Assembly: GCF_023721755.1 (NCBI RefSeq)
Contig: NZ_JAMDLH010000003.1
Coordinates: 310,001 to 374,000, forward strand
Direction: 5' to 3'
Length of the DNA: 64,000 nucleotides
Source: Pleomorphomonas sp. NRK KF1
GTDB lineage: Bacteria; Pseudomonadota; Alphaproteobacteria; Rhizobiales; Pleomorphomonadaceae
Position numbers and translations under genes: made by a program. Positions 10,883-20,146 of the stretch are shown here, piece after piece; the first letter of the stretch is position 1, and each line of letters opens with the position of its first letter. The notes under the pieces are model-generated. The model was not told the DNA's origin. It did not search any database and saw only the letters and a program-made list of their open reading frames with translations.

Positions 10883-11337
10883 GTTGTCAGATCGCTTAAC
10901 GGCCGGAAGTTGAGAAAACTCTCGCAGAATCAGAAACCTGGAGGCGTGTTCCACCTTGGCGCGCACTTCTTTGCTGTAGAAACTGTCCGCATTAACTCTA
11001 CTTTCGCACGACTCTTGGTGAAAAAGATGTATACTTCCACCCTATGAAAGCGAGTTAACGCGTCGGATCGGTGCGATTGACTCATCTTTCATTAACCTTC
11101 TCCGTGCGAGGCTGAGCTTCAGTCTCGGCGCGGGTCGGGTGAACAGCGAGCGCGCCAGCTCCGTGGCGGCCACCTCACCCAAGCCGGCGGGTTCCGTTTC
11201 TCGCGCAAGCGAGTCGGAAGCCCGACAGGTTTATGCGGGTTTGGATAGACCCGGAAAGCGCCCGACGAGCCATCGGTTCGGAGGGATTCTTTTCCATTCC
11301 GGTCGATTGTCGGCCGGTAGCATTCGGGTTGGCGCCA
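10883..11337. other. Intergenic region without a supported gene
   Basis: About 455 bases between the RpiR-type gene and the small membrane protein. The segment 10970-11100 is clearly richer in A and T than its surroundings. Reading frames here lack recognisable content and no good terminator or promoter was found; TATACT at 11030-11035 and TTGACT at 11077-11082 lack properly spaced partners. Confidence 0.5.
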
Positions 11338-11625
11338 ATGTTTATTCTCGTTCTTATTGCAAGCTTGGCGTATTTCGCGGTCGGGCTCGGCTTTTCGATG
11401 CTGTCGCTTCACGAGCTGGCCACCAACGGGCGCAATCGCCCTCTCAGCCGGCTGGTAGCCTGGTTGGGCGTCTTGTTCTGGTTGCCGATATTGCTTGCCG
11501 TCGTCGTGGGTGCCCTTTTCGCGTCACGTCGGCCGACGCAGTCTCCGGTTCCTGCCGCTGCAACGCAATCGGGTGCCATCCTCTCCGAACGGCGTGCCGT
11601 GCGCAGGGCAGCCCGTCAGGTCTGA
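11338..11625 (+). CDS. Small membrane protein of unknown function
   Basis: A possible 95-residue protein with two strongly hydrophobic stretches (about residues 1-20, FILVLIASLAYFAVGLGF, and 38-59, VAWLGVLFWLPILLAVVVGA) joined by a short polar loop, then a basic C-terminal tail. The N-terminus of the longer frame (from ATG 11233) is polar and looks less likely, so ATG 11338 was preferred although no good ribosome binding site precedes it. No family is recognised and there is no operon partner; the next feature is tRNA-Arg. A chance frame cannot be excluded, but hydrophobic two-helix content like this is unusual for noise in high-GC DNA. Confidence 0.45.
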   Translation: MFILVLIASLAYFAVGLGFSMLSLHELATNGRNRPLSRLVAWLGVLFWLPILLAVVVGALFASRRPTQSPVPAAATQSGAILSERRAVRRAARQV

Positions 11626-11874
11626 ACAGGACACGAAACGCCTGGTTTTGGGGGCGGTCGCGACTTGGCCGGTAGACTGAAAGTTGCGCCGGCCAAGTTT
11701 TCCGCATCGTGCCACGCAAACTAACTATCTGAAAAGACGGCAAATCCGCCGGTTCTCAAAAAGCCGCGTCGCTTGGGCAGAAAAGCTCTTGCATTCGTTC
11801 GGCCAGTTGGATAGACACTCCCCAGCGATCGGGACCGTCACTTCATCGCGGCGGTGTCCAAATCGTATTGGCTT

Positions 11875-11951
11875 GCGCTCGTAGCTCAGCTGGATAGAGC
11901 ATCAGACTACGAATCTGAGGGTCAGGAGTTCGAATCTCTTCGAGCGCGCCA
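11875..11951 (+). tRNA. tRNA-Arg (anticodon ACG)
   Basis: A 77-base cloverleaf with the CCA end encoded. The acceptor stem GCGCTCG pairs with CGAGCGC (11941-11947), followed by discriminator G and CCA. The D-stem is GCTC/GAGC, the anticodon stem TCAGA/TCTGA with loop CTACGAA gives anticodon ACG, and the T-arm contains the TTCGAAT loop. Inosine at position 34 would read CGU, CGC and CGA. It stands alone between the small membrane protein and the xylose locus. Confidence 0.97.
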
Positions 11952-12133
11952 TTTTCTTCTCCCATTTTGACTGGATTTGCTAAGGCGGCGACGTCGGCCT
12001 GATTGGTCGTCATGCGCGGGCCTATGCGGCTGTGTCCCCTGAAGAGCGACCACCGCGATTGTCCAAACCAGAACTCGATCCTGTCCTCAGCGAAGGACGT
12101 CCGGGTGCTCTTGCAGCCAAGTCCTGTGCCGGT

Positions 12134-13336
12134 TCATGCCGTCTCGATCATGGTGGCTGCTGGTAGCGTCGCCTGAAACTCGGTTGGCGTGCAGCCCAGC
12201 TCGCGCCGAAACACGGCGTACATGTAGGGCAGGGAGGTGAAGCCGCTACGCGCTGCGATCTCGGCAAAGGACAGCGTACGGTCGGACAGCATCTGCTTGG
12301 CCCGTTCAAGGCGAAACGCTAGCATGTCGTCGTGGACCGTCCAGCCGAAGGCCTTGCGGAAATGGATGTCGAGCGTGGCGCGCGACACGCCGACATAGGC
12401 TGCCACCTGCGCCACCTTCACGCCTTGCGCGGCGAACTGGCGGATATAGTGGCGCGCCCTCATGATATAGGGATCGTAGGTCGGCTGGTGGCGGGAGGAA
12501 GCCAGCGCGTTGAGCCCTTTGGGAGGGACCAGGATAGGGCTCTGTTCCACGCGATCTCCGATGAGGCGTCGGTGCATCATCTCCGCGGCGATCCGTCCCA
12601 TCTCGCGGGTTCCCTGACGAACGGAGCTGATGGGAATGCGGGAGAGCATCCTGAGGAGATTATCGTCGTCGATACCGACCAGCGCCACCTCTTCGGGAAC
12701 CGCGATATTGGCCATGATGCAGGCTTGAAGCACCTGACGGGCGCGGGCATCGGTCACCGCGATGATGCCGATCGGCTTCGGCAGCCCCGCCAGCCAGTCG
12801 ATGAGCTCCCTCAGAATGCTGTCCCAGTCCAGTCCGTCGTTGAAATGTCCCTCGAACAGCAGCGGGGCGATGCCATCGCGCAGGCAGATCTTGCAGAACG
12901 CGGCTTCTCGCTGCTGTGCCCAGCGGTTGGTTCGTGCCGGTGGCTGGCTGTAAAAGGCAAAATGCGTCAGCCCCATCTCGACGAGGTGGTCGTAAGCTGC
13001 GGCGACGAGGGCGAAATTGTCGGTGGCGACATAGGGTACGCCGACGGCGTAATCGGCCGCGCGTTCATAGGAGCCGCCGACAGCGACGATCGGCCGTTTG
13101 CTGCGGCTAAACAGGCGCTCGAACTCCGGATCGTCGAAGTCGGCGATGATCCCATCGCCAGACCACGCGTCAATGCCGGTGATCGAGCTCCGAAAGTCCT
13201 CGAACAGCAAGAAATCCCAGGCAACGCGGGTCGACTGGACATAGTCGCTGACACCCGCGACCACGCCTCGCCCCCAGGCGCCCTTGGCCTTCAGCATCAA
13301 GGCCACGCGAAACGAACTCACTCCCGCGGCGACCAT
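12134..13336 (-). CDS. xylR: XylR-like AraC-family regulator with a LacI-type sensor domain
   Basis: A 400-residue protein with a periplasmic-binding-protein-like sensor (about residues 10-275, including VALVGIDDD and SIRQGTREMG-like SSVRQGTREMGRIAAEMM) followed by two AraC helix-turn-helix motifs (about 290-390, VAAYVGVSRATLDIHFRKAFG and FAEIAARSGFTSLPYMYAVFRRELG). This order and length match E. coli XylR (392 residues). It is divergent from an ABC importer and a GH43 xylosidase, so xylose is the probable effector and the importer operon the probable target. Regulation by direct activation is typical of the family. Confidence 0.88.
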   Translation of the reverse strand: MVAAGVSSFRVALMLKAKGAWGRGVVAGVSDYVQSTRVAWDFLLFEDFRSSITGIDAWSGDGIIADFDDPEFERLFSRSKRPIVAVGGSYERAADYAVGVPYVATDNFALVAAAYDHLVEMGLTHFAFYSQPPARTNRWAQQREAAFCKICLRDGIAPLLFEGHFNDGLDWDSILRELIDWLAGLPKPIGIIAVTDARARQVLQACIMANIAVPEEVALVGIDDDNLLRMLSRIPISSVRQGTREMGRIAAEMMHRRLIGDRVEQSPILVPPKGLNALASSRHQPTYDPYIMRARHYIRQFAAQGVKVAQVAAYVGVSRATLDIHFRKAFGWTVHDDMLAFRLERAKQMLSDRTLSFAEIAARSGFTSLPYMYAVFRRELGCTPTEFQATLPAATMIETA

Positions 13337-13471
13337 GTCAGCCCCAGCTTCTCCGCTCGATCCGGTTGCTTACCAAAAGATTGCGCTCGAGGCTCGGCAT
13401 CCAACTGAGCAAATAGTCTATCTCGTCTGAGAAAATGCATCATCGTTGCCGAATTATAAAAAAACATAATC

Positions 13472-13487
13472 CCGATTTTCAAATCGG
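13472..13487. promoter_or_regulatory. Perfect inverted repeat in the xylR-importer intergenic region
   Basis: CCGATTT (13472-13478) and AAATCGG (13481-13487) are perfect arms with a two-base gap. It lies in an AT-rich segment about 100 bases upstream of the importer operon and 135 bases from the xylR start. It could be an operator; XylR itself usually binds direct repeats, so another regulator is possible. Confidence 0.4.
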
Positions 13488-13588
13488 CTCAACTAGTGTC
13501 CTCCCATTCGGCTCGCATCGAAGTGATTGGTATGGAAGTCAATGTATTGCCACCTGAATGCTGCGGGCACGGAAAAGGGAGGAGAATT

Positions 13589-14845
13589 ATGAAACAGTAC
13601 GCCACAATCGCTGTGCTTGCAGCGACAGTGCTCGCCTCGTTCCCAGCTTTCGCTGAGACCGTAAAAGTTCTTTCGATCGAGCCCAATGTCAAGGAAGGCC
13701 GTGATTTTTACGCTGCGGCGATCGAGAAGTTCGAGAAGGCCAATCCGGATATCAAAATTCAGTTCGACTATCTCGACGACACCTCTTTCAAGTCCAAGCT
13801 GCCCACACTGCTTCAGTCGGATGCGCGACCGGATATCTTCTTCACCTGGACCGGCGGCGTTTTCCACGAACAGGCCGACGCAGGCGTCCTCAAGGACATC
13901 TCCGGCGATGTGGATCCAAAGGCGCTCGAAACCTTCGCGCCCGGCGGCATCAAGGCGCTGACCTATAAGGACAAGCTATACGGCCTGCCCATGTACGCTG
14001 GCGTCGTCGTGCTGTTCTACAACAAGGAACTGACCGACAAGGCCGGTGTCGATCCCAAGACCATCAAGACGTGGGATGATTTCCTCGCCGCCGTGAAGAC
14101 GGTCAAGGAAGCCGGGATCACGCCGATCGTGGTCGGGGGCAAGTCCAAGTGGCCCCTCCAGCACTATTATGGCTACCTTGCCACGCGGATTGCCGGCACC
14201 GACGGCATCGCCGCTGCGGCCGCGGGTGAAAGCGATGGTCTTGCCGGGCCGGACTTCGTCAAGGCGGGCGAAGAGTTCAGGAAGCTGGCCGATCTCCAAC
14301 CCTTCCAGCCCGGCTTCATGGATACCGACAACTCCAAGGCCGGCGGCCTGTTCGGTGACGGGCGCGGCGCCTTCATTCTGTCGGGCAACTACATGATCGG
14401 CGCTCAGAAGCGCAACTCCACGTCCGGCGCGGGGATCAGCGACGACAACCTCGGCTTCATTCCCTTCCCTGTCGTCGAGGGAGGCAAGGGCGATCCGGCG
14501 GACACGTTCGGCGGCATCAACGGTTGGCTGGTCTCCAAGAACGCCACGCCGGCGGCAGCCAAGTTCCTGGAAAGCCTGATGGATCTCGACAACCAGACCA
14601 CCAGCGCAAGCATGGACCTCTGGCTGCCGATCGTGAAGGGCGCGGACGCCGGCATAAAGAACGCCAACATCAAGGCGATCGCCAACCTGCTCGCCTCGGC
14701 CCCGCACCATCAGCTCTATCTCGACCAGGAGCTCGGCGCCAACGTCGGCGCGGCAATGAACGATGCTTCGGCGCAGCTTGCCACCGGCGACATCTCGCCT
14801 GAGGAAGCGGCGGAAATGGTCGAAGAAGCGAACGAGATGCGCTGA
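13589..14845 (+). CDS. Sugar ABC transporter substrate-binding protein (probable xylo-oligosaccharide)
   Basis: A 418-residue family 1 extracellular solute-binding protein. Residues 1 to about 22 form a signal peptide (MKQYATIAVLAATVLASFPAFA). The ATG at 13589 has a strong GGGAGGAG ribosome binding site at 13577-13584; an earlier in-frame start is not needed. The body (PDIFFTWTGGVFHEQ, YGLPMYAGVVVLFYNKEL, FGGINGWLVSKNA) is typical of CUT1 sugar-binding proteins. It is followed by two CUT1 permeases, a GH43 xylosidase and an ATPase in one operon and is divergent from a xylR-like gene, so the ligand is probably xylobiose or another short xylo-oligosaccharide; the exact ligand is inferred from context only. 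Confidence 0.92.
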   Translation: MKQYATIAVLAATVLASFPAFAETVKVLSIEPNVKEGRDFYAAAIEKFEKANPDIKIQFDYLDDTSFKSKLPTLLQSDARPDIFFTWTGGVFHEQADAGVLKDISGDVDPKALETFAPGGIKALTYKDKLYGLPMYAGVVVLFYNKELTDKAGVDPKTIKTWDDFLAAVKTVKEAGITPIVVGGKSKWPLQHYYGYLATRIAGTDGIAAAAAGESDGLAGPDFVKAGEEFRKLADLQPFQPGFMDTDNSKAGGLFGDGRGAFILSGNYMIGAQKRNSTSGAGISDDNLGFIPFPVVEGGKGDPADTFGGINGWLVSKNATPAAAKFLESLMDLDNQTTSASMDLWLPIVKGADAGIKNANIKAIANLLASAPHHQLYLDQELGANVGAAMNDASAQLATGDISPEEAAEMVEEANEMR

Positions 14846-14862
14846 CCGGCGCTTGAAAAGCT

Positions 14863-14899
14863 CATTCCGGGTGGCGGCGCTCGCCAGCCATCCGGAATG
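14863..14899 (+). other. Long intercistronic stem-loop after the binding-protein gene
   Basis: CATTCCGG (14863-14870) pairs with CCGGAATG (14892-14899), extended inward by GTGGC (14871-14875) pairing with 14887-14891. There is no T-tract. Such hairpins between binding-protein and permease genes often protect the upstream transcript from 3' exonucleases and raise binding-protein levels. Confidence 0.6.
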
Positions 14900-15008
14900 G
14901 CGCCGACTGTTCCTGCCGGGCCGGCAGCCATGAGTGGCTCGCCCCGATCCCCGGGCATCGATGGTCGCCTCCCACGTCTCCGAGGCAGCCTACCAAGAGA
15001 CCTGTTTC

Positions 15009-15947
15009 ATGACCCTCACAACACCAGCGAGGCCTCCTGCCGCGCGTCGGCGGCCGAGCGGCTTTGCCCGCATGCGCACGGATGGCAGCCTCACCGCCCT
15101 GATCCTCTTTCTGCCTCCGGCCCTGCTCCTGTTCACCCTTTTCGTGATCTGGCCGATCTTCAGTGCGGTAGATCTCAGCTTCTACAAGTGGAACGGCTAT
15201 GGCGACGTCACCAACTTCGTCGGCCTGAGGAACTACGAAATCCTGGTGAAGAACTCCATCTTCCACCAGTCGTTGTTCAACTCGGTCAAGCTGCTTCTGG
15301 CCTCGATCTTCCTGCAGATCCCGCTGGCTCTGGTGCTGGCTTTGCTCCTTTACCGCAAGACATCCGCCAACACGGCCTTCCGGCTGATCTTCTTTGCGCC
15401 CTATATTCTGGCCGAGATCGCCACCGGTCTGATCTGGAGCTTCATCTTCGACGGCGACTACGGCATTTCGGCAATGGTCGCCGACAAGCTCGGCACTGAG
15501 CCATTCTATATCCTCGCGGACAAGCAGTGGGCCTTCTGGACCATCATCATCGTGGTGGTGTGGAAGTACTTCGGCTATCACATGATGATCTTCATCGCCG
15601 CCTTGCAGGCGGTACCGTCCGACCTCGTCGAGGCCGCGGAGATCGATGGCGCCAGCTCGCTGAAGACCATCTGGTACGTCAAGCTGCCGATGATCATGCA
15701 CGCCATCAAGCTCAGCGTGCTGTTTGCCATCACCGGCGCCCTTCAGGTCTTCGACATCATCATTCCGCTGACCAACGGCGGCCCATCGAACTCGACGCAC
15801 TCGATCGTCAGCTTCCTCTACACCTTCGGCCTCGCCCGCATGAACGTCGGCTTCGGCGCCGCCGTCGGCGTGGTGCTGTTCGCCCTCTGCGTCGGCACGG
15901 CCTTCACCTACAAGCGCATGGCGATCGACAAGGGAGGGCAGCTGTGA
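15009..15947 (+). CDS. Sugar ABC transporter permease (CUT1, MalF-like)
   Basis: A 312-residue inner-membrane permease with about six membrane segments, the first around residues 25-48 (LTALILFLPPALLLFTLFVIW). The EAA loop that contacts the ATPase is visible as DLVEAAEIDGASSLKTIWYVKLPMI. The ATG at 15009 was preferred over earlier in-frame ATGs because the protein then starts just ahead of the conserved region and AAGAGA lies upstream. It pairs with the next permease; their genes overlap by four bases. Confidence 0.92.
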   Translation: MTLTTPARPPAARRRPSGFARMRTDGSLTALILFLPPALLLFTLFVIWPIFSAVDLSFYKWNGYGDVTNFVGLRNYEILVKNSIFHQSLFNSVKLLLASIFLQIPLALVLALLLYRKTSANTAFRLIFFAPYILAEIATGLIWSFIFDGDYGISAMVADKLGTEPFYILADKQWAFWTIIIVVVWKYFGYHMMIFIAALQAVPSDLVEAAEIDGASSLKTIWYVKLPMIMHAIKLSVLFAITGALQVFDIIIPLTNGGPSNSTHSIVSFLYTFGLARMNVGFGAAVGVVLFALCVGTAFTYKRMAIDKGGQL

Positions 15948-16774
15948 AGCGCACAAAACTCTTCCCGCAGTTGATGCGCGCGGCCTTCCTGTCCTTCATC
16001 GCCGCGCTCGTCATCCTGCCCCTGCTGGCCACCTTTCTCGGCGGCTTCAAAACGCTGGGCGAGCTTAGGGCCGCGCCCTTCGGCATCCCCTCCGAATGGA
16101 GCTTCACCGTCTTCGTCGACATTCTGACGGGCTCGGCGTTCTGGACCTACCTGCGCAACTCGCTGATCATCTCGCTGTCGGCGGTTGTCCTGACGGTGCT
16201 CTGCGCATCCATGGCGGCCTATGTCTTTGCGCAGATCCGCTTCTTCGGCTCGCGCTATCTGCAGTCCTACATGCTCTTGGGGATGATGTTCCCCTTCGCC
16301 ACGGCCATCGTGCCGCTGTTCTTCCAGATCAACCGTTTTGGTCTGCTCGACAATCCGCTCGGCATCATCCTGCCTCAGACGGCCTTCTCCATGGCTTTCG
16401 CCGTGGTGCTGCTGAGGAGCTTCTTCCAGCAGTTGCCCAAGGAGCTGTTCGAGGCGGCCTATGTCGACGGGTGCGGCTATGTGGGCTTCTTCTTCCGCTT
16501 CACGCTGCCGCTGTCGACGCCGATCCTGGCCACGGTCGGTACCTTCGTCTTCGTCCAGAGCTGGAACAACTACCTGCTGCCGCTGGTCGTGCTCAACGAG
16601 CAATCCCTATTCACCTGGCCGCTCGGCATCATGCAGTTCCGTGGCGAGTTCATCGTGGAATGGAACCGCATTCTCGCCTTCGTGTCGCTGACGATCCTGC
16701 CGGCGCTCATCTTCTTCACCTTCACACAGAAATACATCGTGGCCGGCCTTACGCGCGGCTCGGTCAAGGGTTGA
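15944..16774 (+). CDS. Sugar ABC transporter permease (CUT1, MalG-like)
   Basis: A 276-residue permease starting at GTG 15944, which overlaps the previous stop as GTGA, with AGGGAGGG just upstream. About six membrane segments are visible; the EAA loop is ELFEAAYVDGCGYVGFFFRFTLPL and the C-terminus ends in the usual VAGLTRGSVKG. It forms the heterodimeric channel with the upstream permease. The xylosidase gene follows after three bases. Confidence 0.93.
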   Translation: MKRTKLFPQLMRAAFLSFIAALVILPLLATFLGGFKTLGELRAAPFGIPSEWSFTVFVDILTGSAFWTYLRNSLIISLSAVVLTVLCASMAAYVFAQIRFFGSRYLQSYMLLGMMFPFATAIVPLFFQINRFGLLDNPLGIILPQTAFSMAFAVVLLRSFFQQLPKELFEAAYVDGCGYVGFFFRFTLPLSTPILATVGTFVFVQSWNNYLLPLVVLNEQSLFTWPLGIMQFRGEFIVEWNRILAFVSLTILPALIFFTFTQKYIVAGLTRGSVKG

Positions 16775-16777
16775 ACC

Positions 16778-18406
16778 ATGTCCCGTCCTGTCATCACAAA
16801 TCCGATTCTCAAGGGGTTCAACCCCGATCCGTCGATCTGCCGCGCCGGCGACGACTACTACATCGCCACCTCCACCTTCGAGTGGTTCCCCGGGGTGCAG
16901 ATTCACCACTCCCGCGATCTCGTTCACTGGGATCTGGTCTGCCGCCCCCTCGATCGCGCAAGCCAGCTCGACATGCGCGGCGAGATGGATAGCTGCGGTG
17001 TCTGGGCACCCTGCCTGACCTATGCCGACGGCATGTTCTGGCTGATTTTCAGCGACATGAAGCGCCGCGACGGCTCGGTCAAGGACGTGCACAACTATCT
17101 CGTGACCGCCCCGTCCATCGAAGGGCCCTGGTCGGATCCGATCTATCTCAACTCCTCGGGCTTCGATCCGTCGCTGTTCCACGACGATGACGGTCGCAAG
17201 TGGCTGGTCAACGTGTGGTGGGACTACCGTGGGCGTCCGCCCCGGTTCCCGGGAGACAACAGCTTTGCTGGCATCGCTTGTCAGGAATACGACGTTGCCG
17301 AGCGCAAGCTGAAGGGTCCGATCACCAACATCTTCAAGGGTACCGAGGCCGGACTGACGGAGGGGCCCCATCTCTATCGGCGCGATGGCTGGTACTACAT
17401 CATGGTCGCCGAGGGCGGCACCGGCTACAATCACGTGGCCACGGTGGGGCGCTCCCGCTCGCTGAACGGGCCGTATGAGCTGCATCCTGACACCTACGTG
17501 GTCACGGCTCGCGGTAACCCGAACGCGCCGCTCCAGCGTGCCGGTCACGCCGACTTTGTCGATACGTCAACGGGCGAGACCTATCTCGTCCATCTGACCG
17601 GCCGCCCGATTCCGGGCTTGCGCCGCTGCCCCCTGGGGCGGGAAACCGCCATCCAGAAGATCGAGTGGGGCGCCGATGGCTGGCCTCGCATCGCTGGCGG
17701 CAAGTTGACGCCCAAGCTGGAAGTCGAAGCGCCCGACGTGCCGGCTCACCCGTTCGCCCCCGCGCCGGAGGAGTATCGCTTCTCGGCCGACGCTGGCCTG
17801 CCCAAGGACTTTCAGTGGTTGCGCACGCCCTTTGGCGAGCGGCTGTTCTCACTTCAGGAGCGTCCCGGTTTCCTTCGTCTCCACGGACGCGAGGCCATGG
17901 GGTCCTGGTACGAGCAGGCCCTGGTCGCACGTCGGCAGACGTCTTTCTGCTACGACGCGGAAACGGAGGTCCATGCTGATCCGAAGCTCCACATGCAGAT
18001 GGCGGGGCTTGCTGCCTACTATAATCGCTTTGCCTACCATTACCTGGCGTTGACCTTCGATCAGGAGGTCGGCACCTGCCTGCAGGTCATCTCCTGCACC
18101 GGCACGCAAGGCGGCGGGCAGACCACCATCGGCCTCGCCAAGCCTGTTCCCGTACCCGGCGGAGTGCCGGTGCGGCTCAAGGCTGAAGTCCGGACGACAA
18201 CCCTGGTCTTCTTCTATGCCGTGGGCTCGGATGATTGGACGCAGGTGGGCGGTGTGCTCGATGCCTCACTTCTCTCCGACGAGTGCGGGGCAGGCGAGCA
18301 CTCCAATTTCACCGGCGCGTTCGTCGGGATGTCGGCCAATGACTTGAGCGGCCAGGGCATGCCGGCCGATTTCTCCTATTTCCGCTACCGCGATCTCGGC
18401 GCGTGA
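16778..18406 (+). CDS. Glycoside hydrolase family 43 beta-xylosidase, cytoplasmic
   Basis: A 542-residue enzyme without a signal peptide. The five-bladed propeller part carries the GH43 catalytic residues: D17 (general base, in FNPDPS), D130 (pKa modulator, in GFDPSLF) and E195 (general acid, in TEGPHLY). The first two have the same spacing as D14 and D127 of the well-studied Selenomonas beta-xylosidase. The C-terminal part from about residue 330 is the beta-sandwich domain common in this subfamily. It would cleave imported xylo-oligosaccharides to xylose in the cytoplasm. The gene sits inside the importer operon, three bases after a permease and ten bases before the ATPase, supporting xylo-oligosaccharides as the transported substrate. 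Alpha-L-arabinofuranosidase side activity is common in the family. No xylose isomerase or xylulokinase gene lies in the window. Confidence 0.93.
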   Translation: MSRPVITNPILKGFNPDPSICRAGDDYYIATSTFEWFPGVQIHHSRDLVHWDLVCRPLDRASQLDMRGEMDSCGVWAPCLTYADGMFWLIFSDMKRRDGSVKDVHNYLVTAPSIEGPWSDPIYLNSSGFDPSLFHDDDGRKWLVNVWWDYRGRPPRFPGDNSFAGIACQEYDVAERKLKGPITNIFKGTEAGLTEGPHLYRRDGWYYIMVAEGGTGYNHVATVGRSRSLNGPYELHPDTYVVTARGNPNAPLQRAGHADFVDTSTGETYLVHLTGRPIPGLRRCPLGRETAIQKIEWGADGWPRIAGGKLTPKLEVEAPDVPAHPFAPAPEEYRFSADAGLPKDFQWLRTPFGERLFSLQERPGFLRLHGREAMGSWYEQALVARRQTSFCYDAETEVHADPKLHMQMAGLAAYYNRFAYHYLALTFDQEVGTCLQVISCTGTQGGGQTTIGLAKPVPVPGGVPVRLKAEVRTTTLVFFYAVGSDDWTQVGGVLDASLLSDECGAGEHSNFTGAFVGMSANDLSGQGMPADFSYFRYRDLGA

Positions 18407-18416
18407 GGGACCATCC

Positions 18417-19436
18417 ATGGCAACGCTCGAATTCAAGCATGTGAACAAGACCTTCGGCGCCGTGGAAGTGATTCCGGATGTGTCGCTGTTCATCCCTCAT
18501 GGTTCGTTCACGGTCTTTGTTGGCCCGTCGGGGTGCGGCAAGTCGACCCTGTTGAGACTAGCCGCCGGGCTGGAAGAGATCAGCGAAGGGACGCTGGAGA
18601 TCGATGGGGCAGACGTGACCTTTGCACGGCCGATCGAACGCGGGATCGCCATGGTATTCCAGTCCTACGCGCTGTATCCGCACATGAACGTGGCGCAGAA
18701 CATCGGCTTCGGCCTCAAGATGGCGGGCAAGCCCAAGGCGGAGATCGCCCGAAAGGTCCAGGCGGCAGCGGAGACGCTGCAGCTCGATGCTCTTCTGGAG
18801 CGCAAGCCGGGCGAGCTTTCCGGCGGTCAGCGTCAGCGCGTTGCGATCGGTCGGGCCATCGTGCGCGAGCCCAAGGTGTTTCTGTTTGACGAGCCGCTTT
18901 CCAATCTGGACGCGGCTCTCAGGACGCAGATGCGTGTGGAGCTCGCCGAGCTGCACAAGCGGCTTGGCGCGACGATGATCTACGTGACCCACGATCAGGT
19001 GGAAGCGATGACGCTGGCCGACCAGATCGTGGTTCTGAACAAGGGCACGATCGAGCAGGTCGGAAGTCCGCTCGAACTCTACAACAGGCCGAAGACCCTG
19101 TTCGTCGCCGGCTTCATTGGTTCGCCGAAGATGAACTTCATCACGGGCGAATATGCTTCACGCCTGGGCGTTGCGACCTTCGGGGTCCGGCCCGAGCACA
19201 TCGAGATCGTCACCTCGTCTCCCCACTGGACCGGAACGGTGCAGTTCAGTGAAAGGCTGGGCAGCGACACCTACCTGTATGTGGATGTTCCCGAGATTGG
19301 CCGTCTGACGGTGCGCGCCGTTGGCGACGCGGCCCTCACTGGCGGCGAAACCATCGGGCTCGCGCCGCAGGCGGCGGTGTCACATGGCTTCGATTCGGAC
19401 GGAGAGTCTTGTCCGGTTCGCTGGAACACGCATTGA
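18417..19436 (+). CDS. Sugar ABC transporter ATP-binding protein (MalK/UgpC-like)
   Basis: A 339-residue ABC ATPase with Walker [11 protein letters not shown]-loop [11 protein letters not shown], signature LSGGQRQR, Walker B VFLFDEP and switch H in VTHDQ. The C-terminal part after about residue 240 is the TOBE-type regulatory domain ([11 protein letters not shown]). The ATG at 18417 follows GAGGGA. It is the last gene of the xylo-oligosaccharide operon and supplies energy to the two permeases. A terminator-like hairpin follows directly. Confidence 0.93.
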   Translation: MATLEFKHVNKTFGAVEVIPDVSLFIPHGSFTVFVGPSGCGKSTLLRLAAGLEEISEGTLEIDGADVTFARPIERGIAMVFQSYALYPHMNVAQNIGFGLKMAGKPKAEIARKVQAAAETLQLDALLERKPGELSGGQRQRVAIGRAIVREPKVFLFDEPLSNLDAALRTQMRVELAELHKRLGATMIYVTHDQVEAMTLADQIVVLNKGTIEQVGSPLELYNRPKTLFVAGFIGSPKMNFITGEYASRLGVATFGVRPEHIEIVTSSPHWTGTVQFSERLGSDTYLYVDVPEIGRLTVRAVGDAALTGGETIGLAPQAAVSHGFDSDGESCPVRWNTH

Positions 19437-19451
19437 AACTGAAGTGCATTC

Positions 19452-19490
19452 CCCCGGGGCATCTTTGATGCCCTGGGGCATTCTTCTATC
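19452..19490 (+). terminator. Probable terminator of the xylo-oligosaccharide operon
   Basis: CCCCGGGGCATC (19452-19463) pairs with GATGCCCTGGGG (19467-19478) with a TTT loop and one mismatch, followed by a pyrimidine-rich tail CATTCTTCTATC. It lies 15 bases after the ATPase stop. Confidence 0.65.
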
Positions 19491-19661
19491 CTTGAGCTCG
19501 CGATCTCGATGACGGCTGGGCCGAAGTCTTGGGCCGAGCTTTCCGAGAAGTGTCCTCTTTCCTCCCGTTTGCAGCTTTGGCGCATTTGAAGTATCAGAGC
19601 GGTCTGAAATGATAGTGCGCGTTTCGCGGGATATTCGCAGGCGGCAGGGAAGGGAGGCGAC

Positions 19662-19985
19662 ATGGAGAACGGCACCCGGATCGTCGTCGTCACAGCCTGC
19701 CCGACCGGTGTTGCGCTCACCTACATGGCCGCCACGCGCCTGCTGGCCGCTGCCCAGCGGCTCGGCTACCTGATCAAGGTCGAAACCCAGGGCGCCCTTG
19801 GCAGTGAGGATGTCCTGACGCGCAAGGACATCGGTCGTGCTCACGCCGCCATCATTGCAGCCGATGTCGACATCGAGGGGCTCGACCGCTTCCAGAGCGT
19901 GCCGGTGCTTACAGTCGGTACTGCGCGGGCCATCGCCGACCCCGAAGCGGTTCTGGCCGAAGCCTTGGCGTTGCCCAGGCCCTGA
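19662..19985 (+). CDS. Stand-alone fructose-type PTS EIIB protein
   Basis: A 107-residue EIIB of the fructose family. The phosphoacceptor cysteine is C13 in TACPTGVALT, matching the CPTG loop of fructose EIIB domains. A strong AGGGAGG site precedes ATG 19662. No fructose EIIC or a matching fructose EIIA lies nearby, so it is an orphan in the window. It could take phosphate from the EIIA-HPr-EI fusion encoded at 25819, act on a transporter elsewhere, or have a regulatory role. It stands between the terminator of the xylose operon and glmS, same strand, 161 bases before glmS. Confidence 0.85.
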   Translation: MENGTRIVVVTACPTGVALTYMAATRLLAAAQRLGYLIKVETQGALGSEDVLTRKDIGRAHAAIIAADVDIEGLDRFQSVPVLTVGTARAIADPEAVLAEALALPRP

Positions 19986-20146
19986 TTTCAGGACGGCTGG
20001 CAAGAATTCTGTAAAATTTGGCAACTATTGTTGACTTGTCGCCAGTTATTCGGCGTGACACGGTCGCCTCCCATGAAAGGCGCGGTCGTCAGGGCGAGTT
20101 TCGCTTGATAGATCCGCCTCCGGGACAACAATGGGTTAGTTCGTCA

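Noticed and set aside
19986-20146. A glmS ribozyme or riboswitch in the glmS leader
   Set aside because: The 161-base leader shows no recognisable ribozyme core, and that element is typical of Gram-positive bacteria.
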